Shown: positions 54,847 to 64,000 of the stretch, one piece after another
Numbering within the stretch: the first letter of the stretch is position 1
How the letters are laid out: each line of letters begins with the position of its first letter
Source of the DNA: Penicillus capitatus
Taxonomy: Eukaryota; Chlorophyta
Reading direction: 5' to 3'
Length of the DNA: 64,000 bases
Assembly: GCA_965649825.1 (NCBI GenBank)
Contig: OZ287717.1
Coordinates: 1-64,000, forward strand
The notes under the pieces: model-generated
The model's input: the letters and a program-made list of their open reading frames with translations, nothing else
Told to the model about the DNA's origin: nothing
Database searches by the model: none
Position numbers and translations under genes: made by a program

Positions 54847-56552
54847 ATGAACGCGGAAAGCGCTCCTATTGACACCGAAACGCAAGTGGGGGCAATGCAG
54901 ATGTTGGAATAGCCGTTCTAGTTTTCTTTGCGAAAAGGGAGCTTGGCTGAAACAAGTGTCCGAAGCGGTCGAAAAGAAATCCTTCGTCAAGAGGAACGCA
55001 ACCAAACAATCCTTCAAAGTTTATGATGTGGCAGAGACAGCACCGAGGGAATACATCTGTCCCATTTCGCTGGAGCTGATGAGAGATCCTGTGCTTCTGG
55101 TCGAGACTGGACAGGTTTACGACCGTTCCTCCATAGAAGGCTGGTTTAAAGCAGGGAAAAGCAGCTGTCCGGTTTCCGGGGCAAAAGTGAAACAAATGCG
55201 ACTGAGCTCAATTTTTCCTCTACGTTCTGCTATACAAACTTATGCAAAAGAACATCAAATTGATCTGGATTATGCAGAGAGTGCATCTGAGATGGATGAG
55301 TCTCCGACAGCTGAACCTACCTTGTCTGGGAGGTTATTTGACGGGATATCTGTGTATGATATCCGCGGATTATGTCAGATGATGGACGACTCAGACTCCG
55401 GACAGAAGGCAACTGCTCTGAAATTGCTTGCTGACATGTCACGGTACAGTCGGTGTATTTGATGATCACATTGTATTGTTACGTGCATGTCGATTTGCTC
55501 TCAGATTCGGTGATACCTGTCAAAGGATGAAGATCAATCGAATCTTGGCCAAAGACAGACTCATTTCTATCTTTCAGGATTCCGAGACGGAGATGATAAA
55601 AATCCACTCCGCAAGATTGCTTCTTCACTTACCTGGTCACTACTTTGACTTGAAACAGCAGCTGAAGCTTCTAACATATAACGACTTGGTATTACGGGAG
55701 GAAGTCCTTGTGCGGTTGTGGAAACATGCTTACCGACATCGATCCAGAATGTTTGAACTTGCAACGTTCATGGAGAAGAACGGAGCTGAGGAGATCATTT
55801 CGATCTGCCGAAGACTTGCAGATCCCACTGGGAACACAGAGATTCCAGATGAAGTCTGTCAATGCACAGATGACGGTACCTTACTTAGCACTTGGGTCGT
55901 TCTGTTGTGCAGATTAGGATGTACGCGACATTTGTTCTCGCATGTGCTGCCTTCAAGAGATCGACTAGAAACACAGCAATTGACCAAGAAACCATACCAT
56001 TGTTGGTGAATCTTCTGCATTCAACGTCGAATCTTGGCTTCAGATTTTGTCTCATGAAAGCACTGCAATACTTGTCTGAAGATAGCGAGGGACGAAACCA
56101 AGTTATTCGTGCGGGTGAGTGTCAAATGTCGCATGATGTATTTCTTGCAAGAGTGCTGATTGCGCGTTATCAGGTGGCGTTCGCATCTTTGTCACACATC
56201 TGCCTCCAAGAAACAAGAATATTCACTACTCCACGCGAATCTACCTGGATTGGTTCGCATGGGTGACAGTGGCCGAGACAGCAGTGAAGGCACTCTACTA
56301 TCTAGCCTTCGAGAGTCAAGGTCGGGCAGAAATGCGGACGACCGCGACGATGAAAGCCCTTCGCTTAATGGTCAATCACAGCTCATTTCCAGACACTTGC
56401 CGCTCGAGGTAAGAACTCTCAGTGACCTCCTACCCATTCCATGACCTCTTCACTGTTGGGCCCTGAACTTCTGCTATGCCTAATCGAGAATTGTGTTATT
56501 CAGGTATCTGATGCCGTTGCTCAGCAGGCTCTCGGCGCACGCATCATCGTAA
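54847..56552 (+). CDS. U-box and ARM-repeat E3 ubiquitin ligase
   Basis: Six exons (54847-54885, 54938-55443, 55505-55853, 55913-56114, 56174-56408, 56504-56552) encode 459 residues. The U-box lies at about residues 50-120: YICPISLELMRDPVLLVETG, YDRSSIEGWF and SCPVSGAKV, a RING-like fold without zinc ligands that binds E2 enzymes. The rest consists of helical ARM-like repeats (IPLLVNLLHSTSNLGFRF, LMKALQYLSEDSEGRNQVI). This is the plan of plant U-box (PUB-ARM) ligases. The first intron has a GTGGGG donor and an AAG acceptor and is needed to reach an ATG; the N-terminus is therefore the weakest part. The intron at 55854-55912 was chosen because only it connects the two ARM frames. Confidence 0.82.
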
Positions 56553-57000
56553 TTGTAAAAATCAACATTGATGTTGTCATGTTGACGAGTTTGATTGTAC
56601 AATGTTGCTGTTTATCACAGCCTTGATTCCTACAGTATTGGTGGCTGGATTGTCCGTCTGCAACTCGAATTAGTGCTTGCGCCCGAGACCAGTTCCTGAC
56701 ATAGTCGGTTCTTCGTCCAGTTCGGGTCGCGTGGGGGGAGCTTGGTATCGCTGCGTCAAACACGCATTTCCGTACGATGGTCGATAACGAGGGAAGTCGG
56801 TGTTTCTTTTCTCTTAGCAATTCCCAGAAATCGGCGGTCGGCGCTGCGCTGGAGTACAGGAGTTGCTCGAAGGCCGCGTCGTCGAATGTTTCTCCCGGTT
56901 CGGGTGGGAGCTGCGTAGGTTCGCCGGATGGGTTGGCTCCATACAATGACTCGGGTTCCATAAGGAAGAATCAATTCCACATGTATCCTATACAGACTTA
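56553..57000 (-). pseudogene. hAT-like transposase C-terminal remnant
   Basis: On the minus strand (about 56961-56640) a frame reads FWELLREKKHRLPSLSTIVR followed by a serine-rich segment and basic residues. It resembles the W...LP.LS...R core of hAT-family dimerisation domains, and the SER-FS block expected next is altered. GC content is higher than in neighbouring genes. No terminal inverted repeats or target-site duplication are evident, so this is a fragment. The identification rests on one short motif and is tentative. Confidence 0.35.
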
Positions 57001-57621
57001 AAGGGTTTCAGTCATCTGTGGATCATCTACGTCTTCCATGAGAATACAAATTTGCACAAACGGCTTGGAGGGAAGGGATTCAAAGCAAAGATTCGAATGT
57101 CCCAATAAACGGAAGGGGAAATAGCAATTAGCATATTCGCTACAAGGACACCTCGCCGTTTCAACATATTGGCCTGAGCATAGCCAGAATTCTTCATATA
57201 AGTGTTTTCTACAATGAAGAGAAGAAATCTAAGCTGACTTACCTTTCTCGTGATAGACTGGAGTCGGATGCGTTTACTTTGCCGAGATTGAGATGACTGA
57301 TTGTCAGAGGAAAGCTTTGCGTTCTTACAGAGCTAAAGGTAAACATGCGTTCGCATCCATGTTTTCATATGCTACAGGTGACATGACACGCCATGTAAGC
57401 GCCCCTTCGGAGATGGAACCCTTGGATTCCAAGACAGTCACGATGTGACAGTCTTGTCATTCCGACACTGATGATACTCCAATTTTGGTCATCAATCCCT
57501 AAATTCCAAGCTACGATTCGGTGTTAAATGCCCAACTACCAGACAGGTCCGCTCAAGAAGAAGCCTCAAAACAAGCTACTGCACCTCGAAAGTCGCCGTT
57601 CGTCCTCCCCGGAGAGAAGAC
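57001..57621. other. Spacer with transposon debris, no gene seen
   Basis: About 620 bp with short unrelated open frames. I looked for upstream Sec24 exons (the G-G-x-x-Y/F-Y-P motif of the trunk) and found none. Confidence 0.45.
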
Positions 57622-58140
57622 ATGCATCATGATATTATGCGAAATCTCACACGACATACAGCAGGGGAAGGTGTTATGCGACTGCGTTGCAGCAAAGGCA
57701 TAGATCTGTTCACTCTTTGTTGCGCATTAAGCAATGACTTAGGACTGAACATCACCTCTTTCTGCGGACACTTCTTCGTCCGTTCTTCGGATCTGCTGTC
57801 TTTGCCGATGTGCGATCCAGACAAGGCATTTTCTGTTGCGATAAAGCACGACGAGATGGTTTTGGACGGCAACGTAGCCGGTCTGCAGTGTGCCTTGCGC
57901 GATACATCTTCCTCGGGCGAACGGCTCATCAGGTTTGCACCTCCATACGATGCATCACCCAGAGACAGATTTTCTTACAGGGTTCACACTCTGCAATCTC
58001 CTGTAAAGCATGATCTCCCAGATCTATATCGCGGAGCTGATGCTGCTGCAATCATCTCGTTGATGTCAAACTTCGAGGTAGATAGGTCATACAGTTCGAG
58101 AATCTGCTCTGCACAAAAATCGATTGAGGGAAGTCTGATT
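57622..58140 (+). pseudogene. Sec24 fragment (COPII coat subunit), truncated at both ends
   Basis: Three exon pieces (about 57622-57697, 57743-57932, 57981 to about 58140) read, after splicing, RNLTRHTAGEGVMRLRCSKG, then LNITSFCGHFFVRSSDLLSL, RVHTLQSPVKHDLPDLYRGA and DAAAIISLM. These match the end of the trunk, the beta-sandwich and the start of the helical domain of Sec24. The first intron (57698-57742) has a GC donor and removing it restores the family alignment; the second is 48 nt. Neither the zinc-finger and main trunk upstream nor the rest of the helical and gelsolin-like domains downstream can be found. It is therefore a fragment, possibly cut by rearrangement near the satellite. Confidence 0.65.
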
Positions 58141-58979
58141 GCCGGATTGTGTGAATACACGCACTCGACCCATTCTCGCCTTCTCCTTGTACAAGAGCTC
58201 TATCAATCGGTCGTAATCTGCGAATTCGGCGTCGACTCGTCGAAAGCCGTACGAAATGTCGAGCACGGGTCATGGGCAGCAACCGTCATCATTCAGACGG
58301 CTAGATGTACCTCTCCACGTCCGCCAAGGTTCTTTTGAGATTGAGCGCATTAAATTAAATTGTTCTTCGTCTTGGAGACTGCGTTCGTCTGTTTGGAAAT
58401 TGCGTTCATCGTTTACGTACGATGTTGTGGTCGTTTGGCAGAGGTCGCGCAATGGGTGGAGAATACGAAATTCAACAAACGGTTGCGGCTTCAGCTTGAA
58501 AGTAAGCGTACGAACGCAACTCTTTTCTGTCGTGACGGTGGCGTGTAGAAGCAGAAGAAGACAGCGAAAGCCACGGAGAGTGGTTTTATGGAATCGTCAG
58601 TGATGGCGTCCATAAAATCCCGGCATTCCTGAGGGGTATGGCCACGAATGAGGTGATGCAGTCGGGGTCGAACTTCTCTGATTTGCTCGGCATAGTGGTC
58701 GAGGTCACCGACTGCAGCATCTCCAACGCCGATTGCCAGAAGTGTGCATCTGACTCAAAAAAAACGGCGTTAGTCTCTTCTTCCTAGGGTACTTGTCATT
58801 GATGTCTGCCGTGTCCTTCGCAACCGTGCGACAGTCGGAAGTCCGATGTTCTCCGACACGGAGTACATCGGCGATCATGACATCTGTGAACGTCGACCTG
58901 TCAGCTGAGTCCGGGCCGGATGGCGAATCGCCCGTCCGAACACCTCGGCGTCTTGGTTCGCCTAAGTGCTGGAGCCCAG
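58141..58979. other. Transition zone before the satellite, vWA-like exon fragment on the minus strand
   Basis: On the minus strand about 58758-58605 reads CTLLAIGVGDAAVGDLDHYA then RGHTPQECRDFMDAI, after an acceptor TTGAGTCAG. This looks like the last strand and helix of a von Willebrand A domain. Possible upstream sequence (VMIADVLRVGE) lies at about 58880. No complete gene can be built. The remaining DNA up to 58979 has no support for other genes. Confidence 0.35.
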
Positions 58980-61900
58980 CGTCACATCAGGTGTAACGCG
59001 TGCTCTCAGTGACTCGCTGAAGTGCACGATGCTGCCGGCGACACGGTCGAGCGAGGGTGGGGATGGGTCAGCGGGGACGAGTGGATGCTAACGGACCCTT
59101 GGTTGGAGCCCGACGGCGGCGTTCTCGGGCTGTGGCGCGACCTTTCCGGATTCGACATTTCGGCACACTACGGCCGACGGAGGGCCCACCGTCGGCAGAC
59201 TACAACGCAGACGGGTGCGGGACGTCTCGGGACACACCGCGGATGCCGATCGGTGCAAGCTCGTTTGGCTTTGGGCGGTGTCGTACTTGGTTGAAATCGA
59301 GGCCGTTACGTCGCATCAGGTGTAACCTGGCCTGTCAGTACGATCTGGAAGTGCACGATGACGCCGGCGACACGGTCGAGCGAGGGTGGGAATGTGTCGG
59401 CGGGGTCGAGTGGATGCCGACGGACCCTTGGTTGGAGCCCGACGGCGGCGTTCTCGGGCTGTGGCGCGGCCTTTCCGGATTCGACATTTCGGCACACTGC
59501 GGCCGACGGAGGGCCCACCGTCGGCAATCTTCGACGCAGACGGGTGCGGGACGTCTCGGGACACGTCGCGGATGCCAATCGGTGCAAGCTCGTTTGGCTT
59601 TGGGCGGTGTCGTACTTGGTTGAAATCGTGGCGGTTACGTCGCATCAGGTGTAACCTGGCCTGTCAGTACGATCTGGAAGTGCACGATGACGCCGGCGAC
59701 ACGGTCCAGCGAGGGTGGGAATGTGTCGGCGGGGTCGAGTGGATGCCGACGGACCCTTGGTTGGAGCCCGACGGCGGCGTTCTCGGGCTGTGGCGCGACC
59801 TTTCCGGATTCGGCATTTCGGCACACTACGGCCGACGGAGGGCCCACCGTCGGCAGACTACAACGCAGACGGGTGCGGGACGCCTCGGGACACACCGCGG
59901 ATGCCGATCACCGGAGGTTCGTTTTGCTTTGGGCGGTGTCGTACGGAGTTGAAATCGAGGCCGTTACGTCGCATCAGGTGTAACCTGGCCTGTCAGTACG
60001 ATCTGGAAGTGCACGATGACGCCGGCGACACGGTCGAGCGAGGGTGGGAATGTGTCGGCGGGGTCGAGTGGATGCCGACGGACCCTTGGTTGGAGCCCGA
60101 CGGAGGCGTGCTCGGGCTGTGTCGCGGCCTTTCCGGATTCGACATTTCGGCAGATTGCGGCCGACGGAGGGCCCACCGTCGGCAATCTTCGACGCAGACG
60201 GGTGCGGGACGTCTCGGGACACGTCGCGGATGCCAATCGGTGCAAGCTCGTTTGGCTTTGGGCGGTGTCGTACTTGGTTGAAATCGTGGCGGTTACGTCG
60301 CATCAGGTGTAACCTGGCCTGTCAGTACGATCTGGAAGTGCACGATGACGCCGGCGACACGGTCCAGCGAGGGTGGGAATGTGTCGGAGGGGTCGAGTGG
60401 ATGCCGACGGACCCTTGGTTGGAGCCCGACGGCGGCGTTCTCGGGCTGTGGCGCGGCCTTTCCGGATTCGACATTTCGGCACACTGCGGCCGACGGAGGG
60501 CCCACCGTCGGCAATCTTCGACGCAGACGGGTGCGGGACGCCTCGGGACACACCGCGGATGCCGATCGGTGCAAGCTCGTTTGGCTTTGGGCGGTGTCGT
60601 ACGGAGTTGAAATCGAGGCCGTTACGTCGCATCAGGTGTAACCTGGCCTGTCAGTACGATCTGGAAGTGCACGATGACGCCGGCGACACGGTCGAGCGAG
60701 GGTGGGAATGTGTCGGCGGGGTCGAGTGGATGCCGACGGACCCTTGGTTGGAGCCCGACGGAGGCGTGCTCGGGCTGTGGCGCGGCCTTTCCGGATTCGA
60801 CATTTCGGCACACTGCGGCCGACGGAGGGCCCACCGTCGGCAATCTTCGACGCAGACGGGTGCGGGACGTCTCGGGACACACCGCGGATGCCGATCGGTG
60901 CAAGCTCGTTTGGCTTTGGGCGGTGTCGTACGGAGTTGAAATCGAGGCCGTTACGTCGCATCAGGTGTAACCTGGCCTGTCAGTACGATCTGGAAGTGCA
61001 CGATGACGCCGGCGACACGGTCGAGCGAGGGTGGGAATGTGTCGGCGGGGTCGAGTGGATGCCGACGGACCCTTGGTTGGAGCCCGACGGAGGCGTGCTC
61101 GGGCTGTGGCGCGGCCTTTCCGGATTCGACATTTCGGCACACTGCGGCCGACGGAGGGCCCACCGTCGGCAATCTTCGACGCAGACGGGTGCGGGACGTC
61201 TCGGGACACGTCGCGGATGCCGATCGGTGCAAGCTCGTTTGGCTTTGGGCGGTGTCGTACTTGGTTGAAATCGTGGCCGTTACGTCGCATCAGGTGTAAC
61301 CTGGCCTGTCAGTACGATCTGGAAGTGCACGATGACGCCGGCGACACGGTCGAGCGAGGGTGGGAATGTGTCGGCGGGGTCGAGTGGATGCCGACGGACC
61401 CTTGGTTGGAGCCCGACGGCGGCGTTCTCGGGCTGTGGCGCGGCCTTTCCGGATTCGACATTTCGGCACACTGCGGCCGACGGAGGGCCCACCGTCGGCA
61501 GACTACAACGCAGACGGGTGCGGGACGCCTCGGGACACACCGCGGATGCCGATCGGTGCAAGCTCGTTTGGCTTTGGGCGGTGTCGTACTTGGTTGAAAT
61601 CGAGGCCGTTACGTCGCATCAGGTGTAACCTGGCCTGTCAGTACGATCTGGAAGTGCACGATGACGCCGGCGACACGGTCCAGCGAGGGTGGGAATGTGT
61701 CGGAGGGGTCGAGTGGATGCCGACGGACCCTTGGTTGGAGCCCGACGGCGGCGTTCTCGGGCTGTGGCGCGGCCTTTCCGGATTCGACATTTCGGCACAC
61801 TGCGGCCGACGGAGGGCCCACCGTCGGCAGACTACAACGCAGACGGGTGCGGGACGCCTCGGGACACACCGCGGATGCCGATCGGTGCAAGCTCGTTTGG

Positions 61901-64000
61901 CTTTGGGCGGTGTCGTACGGAGTTGAAATCGAGGCCGTTACGTCGCATCAGGTGTAACCTGGCCTGTCAGTACGATCTGGAAGTGCACGATGACGCCGGC
62001 GACACGGTCGAGCGAGGGTGGGAATGTGTCGGCGGGGTCGAGTGGATGCCGACGGACCCTTGGTTGGAGCCCGACGGAGGCGTGCTCGGGCTGTGGCGCG
62101 GCCTTTCCGGATTCGACATTTCGGCACACTGCGGCCGACGGAGGGCCCACCGTCGGCAATCTTCGACGCAGACGGGTGCGGGACGTCTCGGGACACACCG
62201 CGGATGCCAATCGGTGCAAGCTCGTTTGGCTTTGGGCGGTGTCGTACTTGGTTGAAATCGTGGCGGTTACGTCGCATCAGGTGTAACCTGGCCTGTCAGT
62301 ACGATCTGGAAGTGCACGATGACGCCGGCGACACGGTCCAGCGAGGGTGGGAATGTGTCGGCGGGGTCGAGTGGATGCCGACGGACCCTTGGTTGGAGCC
62401 CGACGGCGGCGTTCTCGGGCTGTGGCGCGGCCTTTCCGGATTCGACATTTCGGCACACTGCGGCCGACAAAGGGCCCACCGTCGGCAGACTACAACGCAG
62501 ACGGGTGCGGGACGTCTCGGGACACACCGCGGATGCCGATCGGTGCAAGCTCGTTTGGCTTTGGGCGGTGTCGTACTTGGTTGAAATCGAGGCCGTTACG
62601 TCGCATCAGGTGTAACCTGGCCTGTCAGTACGATCTGGAAGTGCACGATGACGCCGGCAACACGGTCCAGCGAGGGTGGGAATGTGTCGGCGGGGTCGAG
62701 TGGATGCCGACGGACCCTTGGTTGGAGCCCGACGGCGGCGTTCTCGGGCTGTGGCGCGGCCTTTCCGGATTCGACATTTCGGCACACTGCGGCCGACGGA
62801 GGGCCCACCGTCGGCAGACTACAACGCAGACGGGTGCGGGACGCCTCGGGACACACCGCGGATGCCGATCACCGGAGGTTCGTTTAGCTCTGGGCGGTGT
62901 CGTACGGAGTTGAAATCGTGGCGGTTACGTCGCATCAGGTGTAACCTGGCCTGTCAGTACGATCTGGAAGTGCACGATGACGCCGGCGACACGGTCCAGC
63001 GAGGGTGGGAATGTGTCGGCGGGGTCGAGTGGATGCGGACGGACCCTTGGTTGGAGCCCGACGGAGGCGTGCTCGGGCTGTGGGGCGACCTTTCCGGATT
63101 CGACATTTCGGCACACTGCGGCCGACGGAGGGCCCACCGTCGGCAGACTACAACGCAGACGGGTGCGGGACGCCTCGGGACACACCGCGGATGCCGATCA
63201 CCGGAGGTTCGTTTGGCTTTGGGCGGTGTCGTACTTGGTTGAAATCGAGGCCGTTACGTCGCATCAGGTGTAACCTGGCCTGTCAGTACGATCTGGAAGT
63301 GCACGATGACGCCGGCGACACGGTCCAGCGAGGGTGGGAATGTGTCGGCGGGGTCGAGTGGATGCCGACGGACCCTTGGTTGGAGCCCGACGGCGGCGTT
63401 CTCGGGATGTGGCGCGACCTTTCCGGATTCGACATTTCGGCACACTACGGCCGACGGAGGGCCCACCGTCGGCAATCTTCGACGCAGACGGGTGCGGGAC
63501 GCCTCGGGACACACCGCGGATGCCGATCACCGGAGGTTCGTTTTGCTTTGGGCGGTGTCGTACGGAGTTGAAATCGTGGCCGTTACGTCGCATCAGGTGT
63601 AACCTGGCCTGTCAGTACGATCTGGAAGTGCACGATGCCGCCGGCGACACGGTCCAGCGAGGGTGGGAATGTGTCGGCGGGGTCGAGTGGATGCCGACGG
63701 ACCCTTGGTTGGAGCCCGACGGCGGCGTTCTCGGGCTGTGGCGCGACCTTTCCGGATTCGACATTTCGGCACACTGCGGCCGACGGAGGGCCCACCGTCG
63801 GCAGACTACAACGCAGACGGGTGCGGGACGCCTCGGGACACACCGCGGATGCCGATCACCGGAGGTTCGTTTTGCTTTGGGCGGTGTCGTACGGAGTTGA
63901 AATCGAGGCCGTTACGTCGCATCAGGTGTAACCTGGCCTGTCAGTACGATCTGGAAGTGCACGATGACGCCGGCAACACGGTCCAGCGAGGGTGGGAATG
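58980..64000. repeat. Tandem array of a 329-bp GC-rich satellite, at least 15 units
   Basis: A unit of exactly 329 bp repeats head to tail from about 58980 to the window edge. Starts fall near 59309, 59638, 59967 and so on, giving one diverged first unit, fourteen further units and a partial one. Units after the first differ at only about a dozen positions, most of them two-state, so the array is homogenised. It is much more GC-rich than the genic part. Each unit holds a dyad with arms GCCGACGG and CCGTCGGC around GGGCCC. Since 329 is not a multiple of three, the long frames across units (188 codons on plus, 93-109 on minus) change frame at each unit. Such frames are expected in GC-rich DNA, so I do not annotate genes. 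The array could be centromeric, subtelomeric or simply a local satellite. Confidence 0.95.

Noticed and set aside
59057-63931. Series of 188-codon, 98-codon and antisense 93-109-codon open frames in the satellite
   Set aside because: They repeat with the 329-bp unit, overlap in up to four frames, shift frame at each unit and have no splice or start context. They are by-products of a GC-rich repeat.
58980-64000. CRISPR-like array
   Set aside because: Units are 329 bp and nearly identical throughout, with no short repeats separated by unique spacers. The host is eukaryotic.
1-64000. Bacterial or organellar origin of the window
   Set aside because: Dense spliceosomal introns and nuclear-type genes throughout rule this out. 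No operon structure or Shine-Dalgarno pattern is present.

Overview
The window is nuclear DNA of a gene-dense, photosynthetic unicellular eukaryote. Every multi-exon gene I could follow is cut by short introns, mostly 44-66 nt (extremes 37 and about 117). UAA, UAG and UGA are all used as stops. The contents are purely eukaryotic: kinesin, NOP58, TMEM18, PAM16, a KDM3-type JmjC protein, an extended synaptotagmin and a TRP channel. A nuclear gene for the cytochrome b6f subunit PetN, with a bipartite plastid/thylakoid targeting region and no ER signal peptide ahead of it, says the organism has a plastid and fits a primary-plastid alga. I do not name a genus. No match to a known genome was possible without tools. 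All gene models were spliced by eye, using homology, splice sites and the rule that exon lengths must keep the frame.

Layout. 0-2.6 kb: two tandem family-31 glycosyltransferases. 3.5-15 kb: two large WD40 proteins that diverge from one 203-bp spacer, a WD40-TRP channel fusion (minus) and a discoidin/FN3-DUF4062-NACHT-WD40 protein (plus). 15.2-26 kb: tightly packed ordinary genes (extended synaptotagmin, histidine acid phosphatase, a small secreted protein, TMEM18, an SAP30BP-like protein, NOP58, an unknown secreted protein). 26-32 kb: an accessory stretch with a decayed LTR retroelement, a tRNA-like SINE candidate, GC-rich DNA and an ankyrin fragment. 32-49 kb: kinesin, an intronless BTB-BACK-SPRY gene, PAM16, an Ig-like multi-pass membrane protein, FRA10AC1, an unknown small protein, petN and the JmjC gene. 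49.7-54.3 kb: two tandem paralogues of an unrecognised Ala/Glu/Ser-rich secreted protein. 54.8-58.8 kb: a U-box/ARM ubiquitin ligase, then transposase-like and Sec24 relics. 58.98 kb to the end: a tandem array of a 329-bp GC-rich repeat that runs off the window.

Neighbouring genes show no shared pathway. Several are broad housekeeping parts: snoRNP assembly (NOP58), mitochondrial import (PAM16), ER-plasma membrane contacts (extended synaptotagmin) and photosynthetic electron flow (PetN). The most distinctive points are the splice-site usage (four GC-AG introns and a set of AAG acceptors), the WD40-TRP fusion, nuclear petN, the two alanine-rich secreted paralogues and the mosaic satellite.
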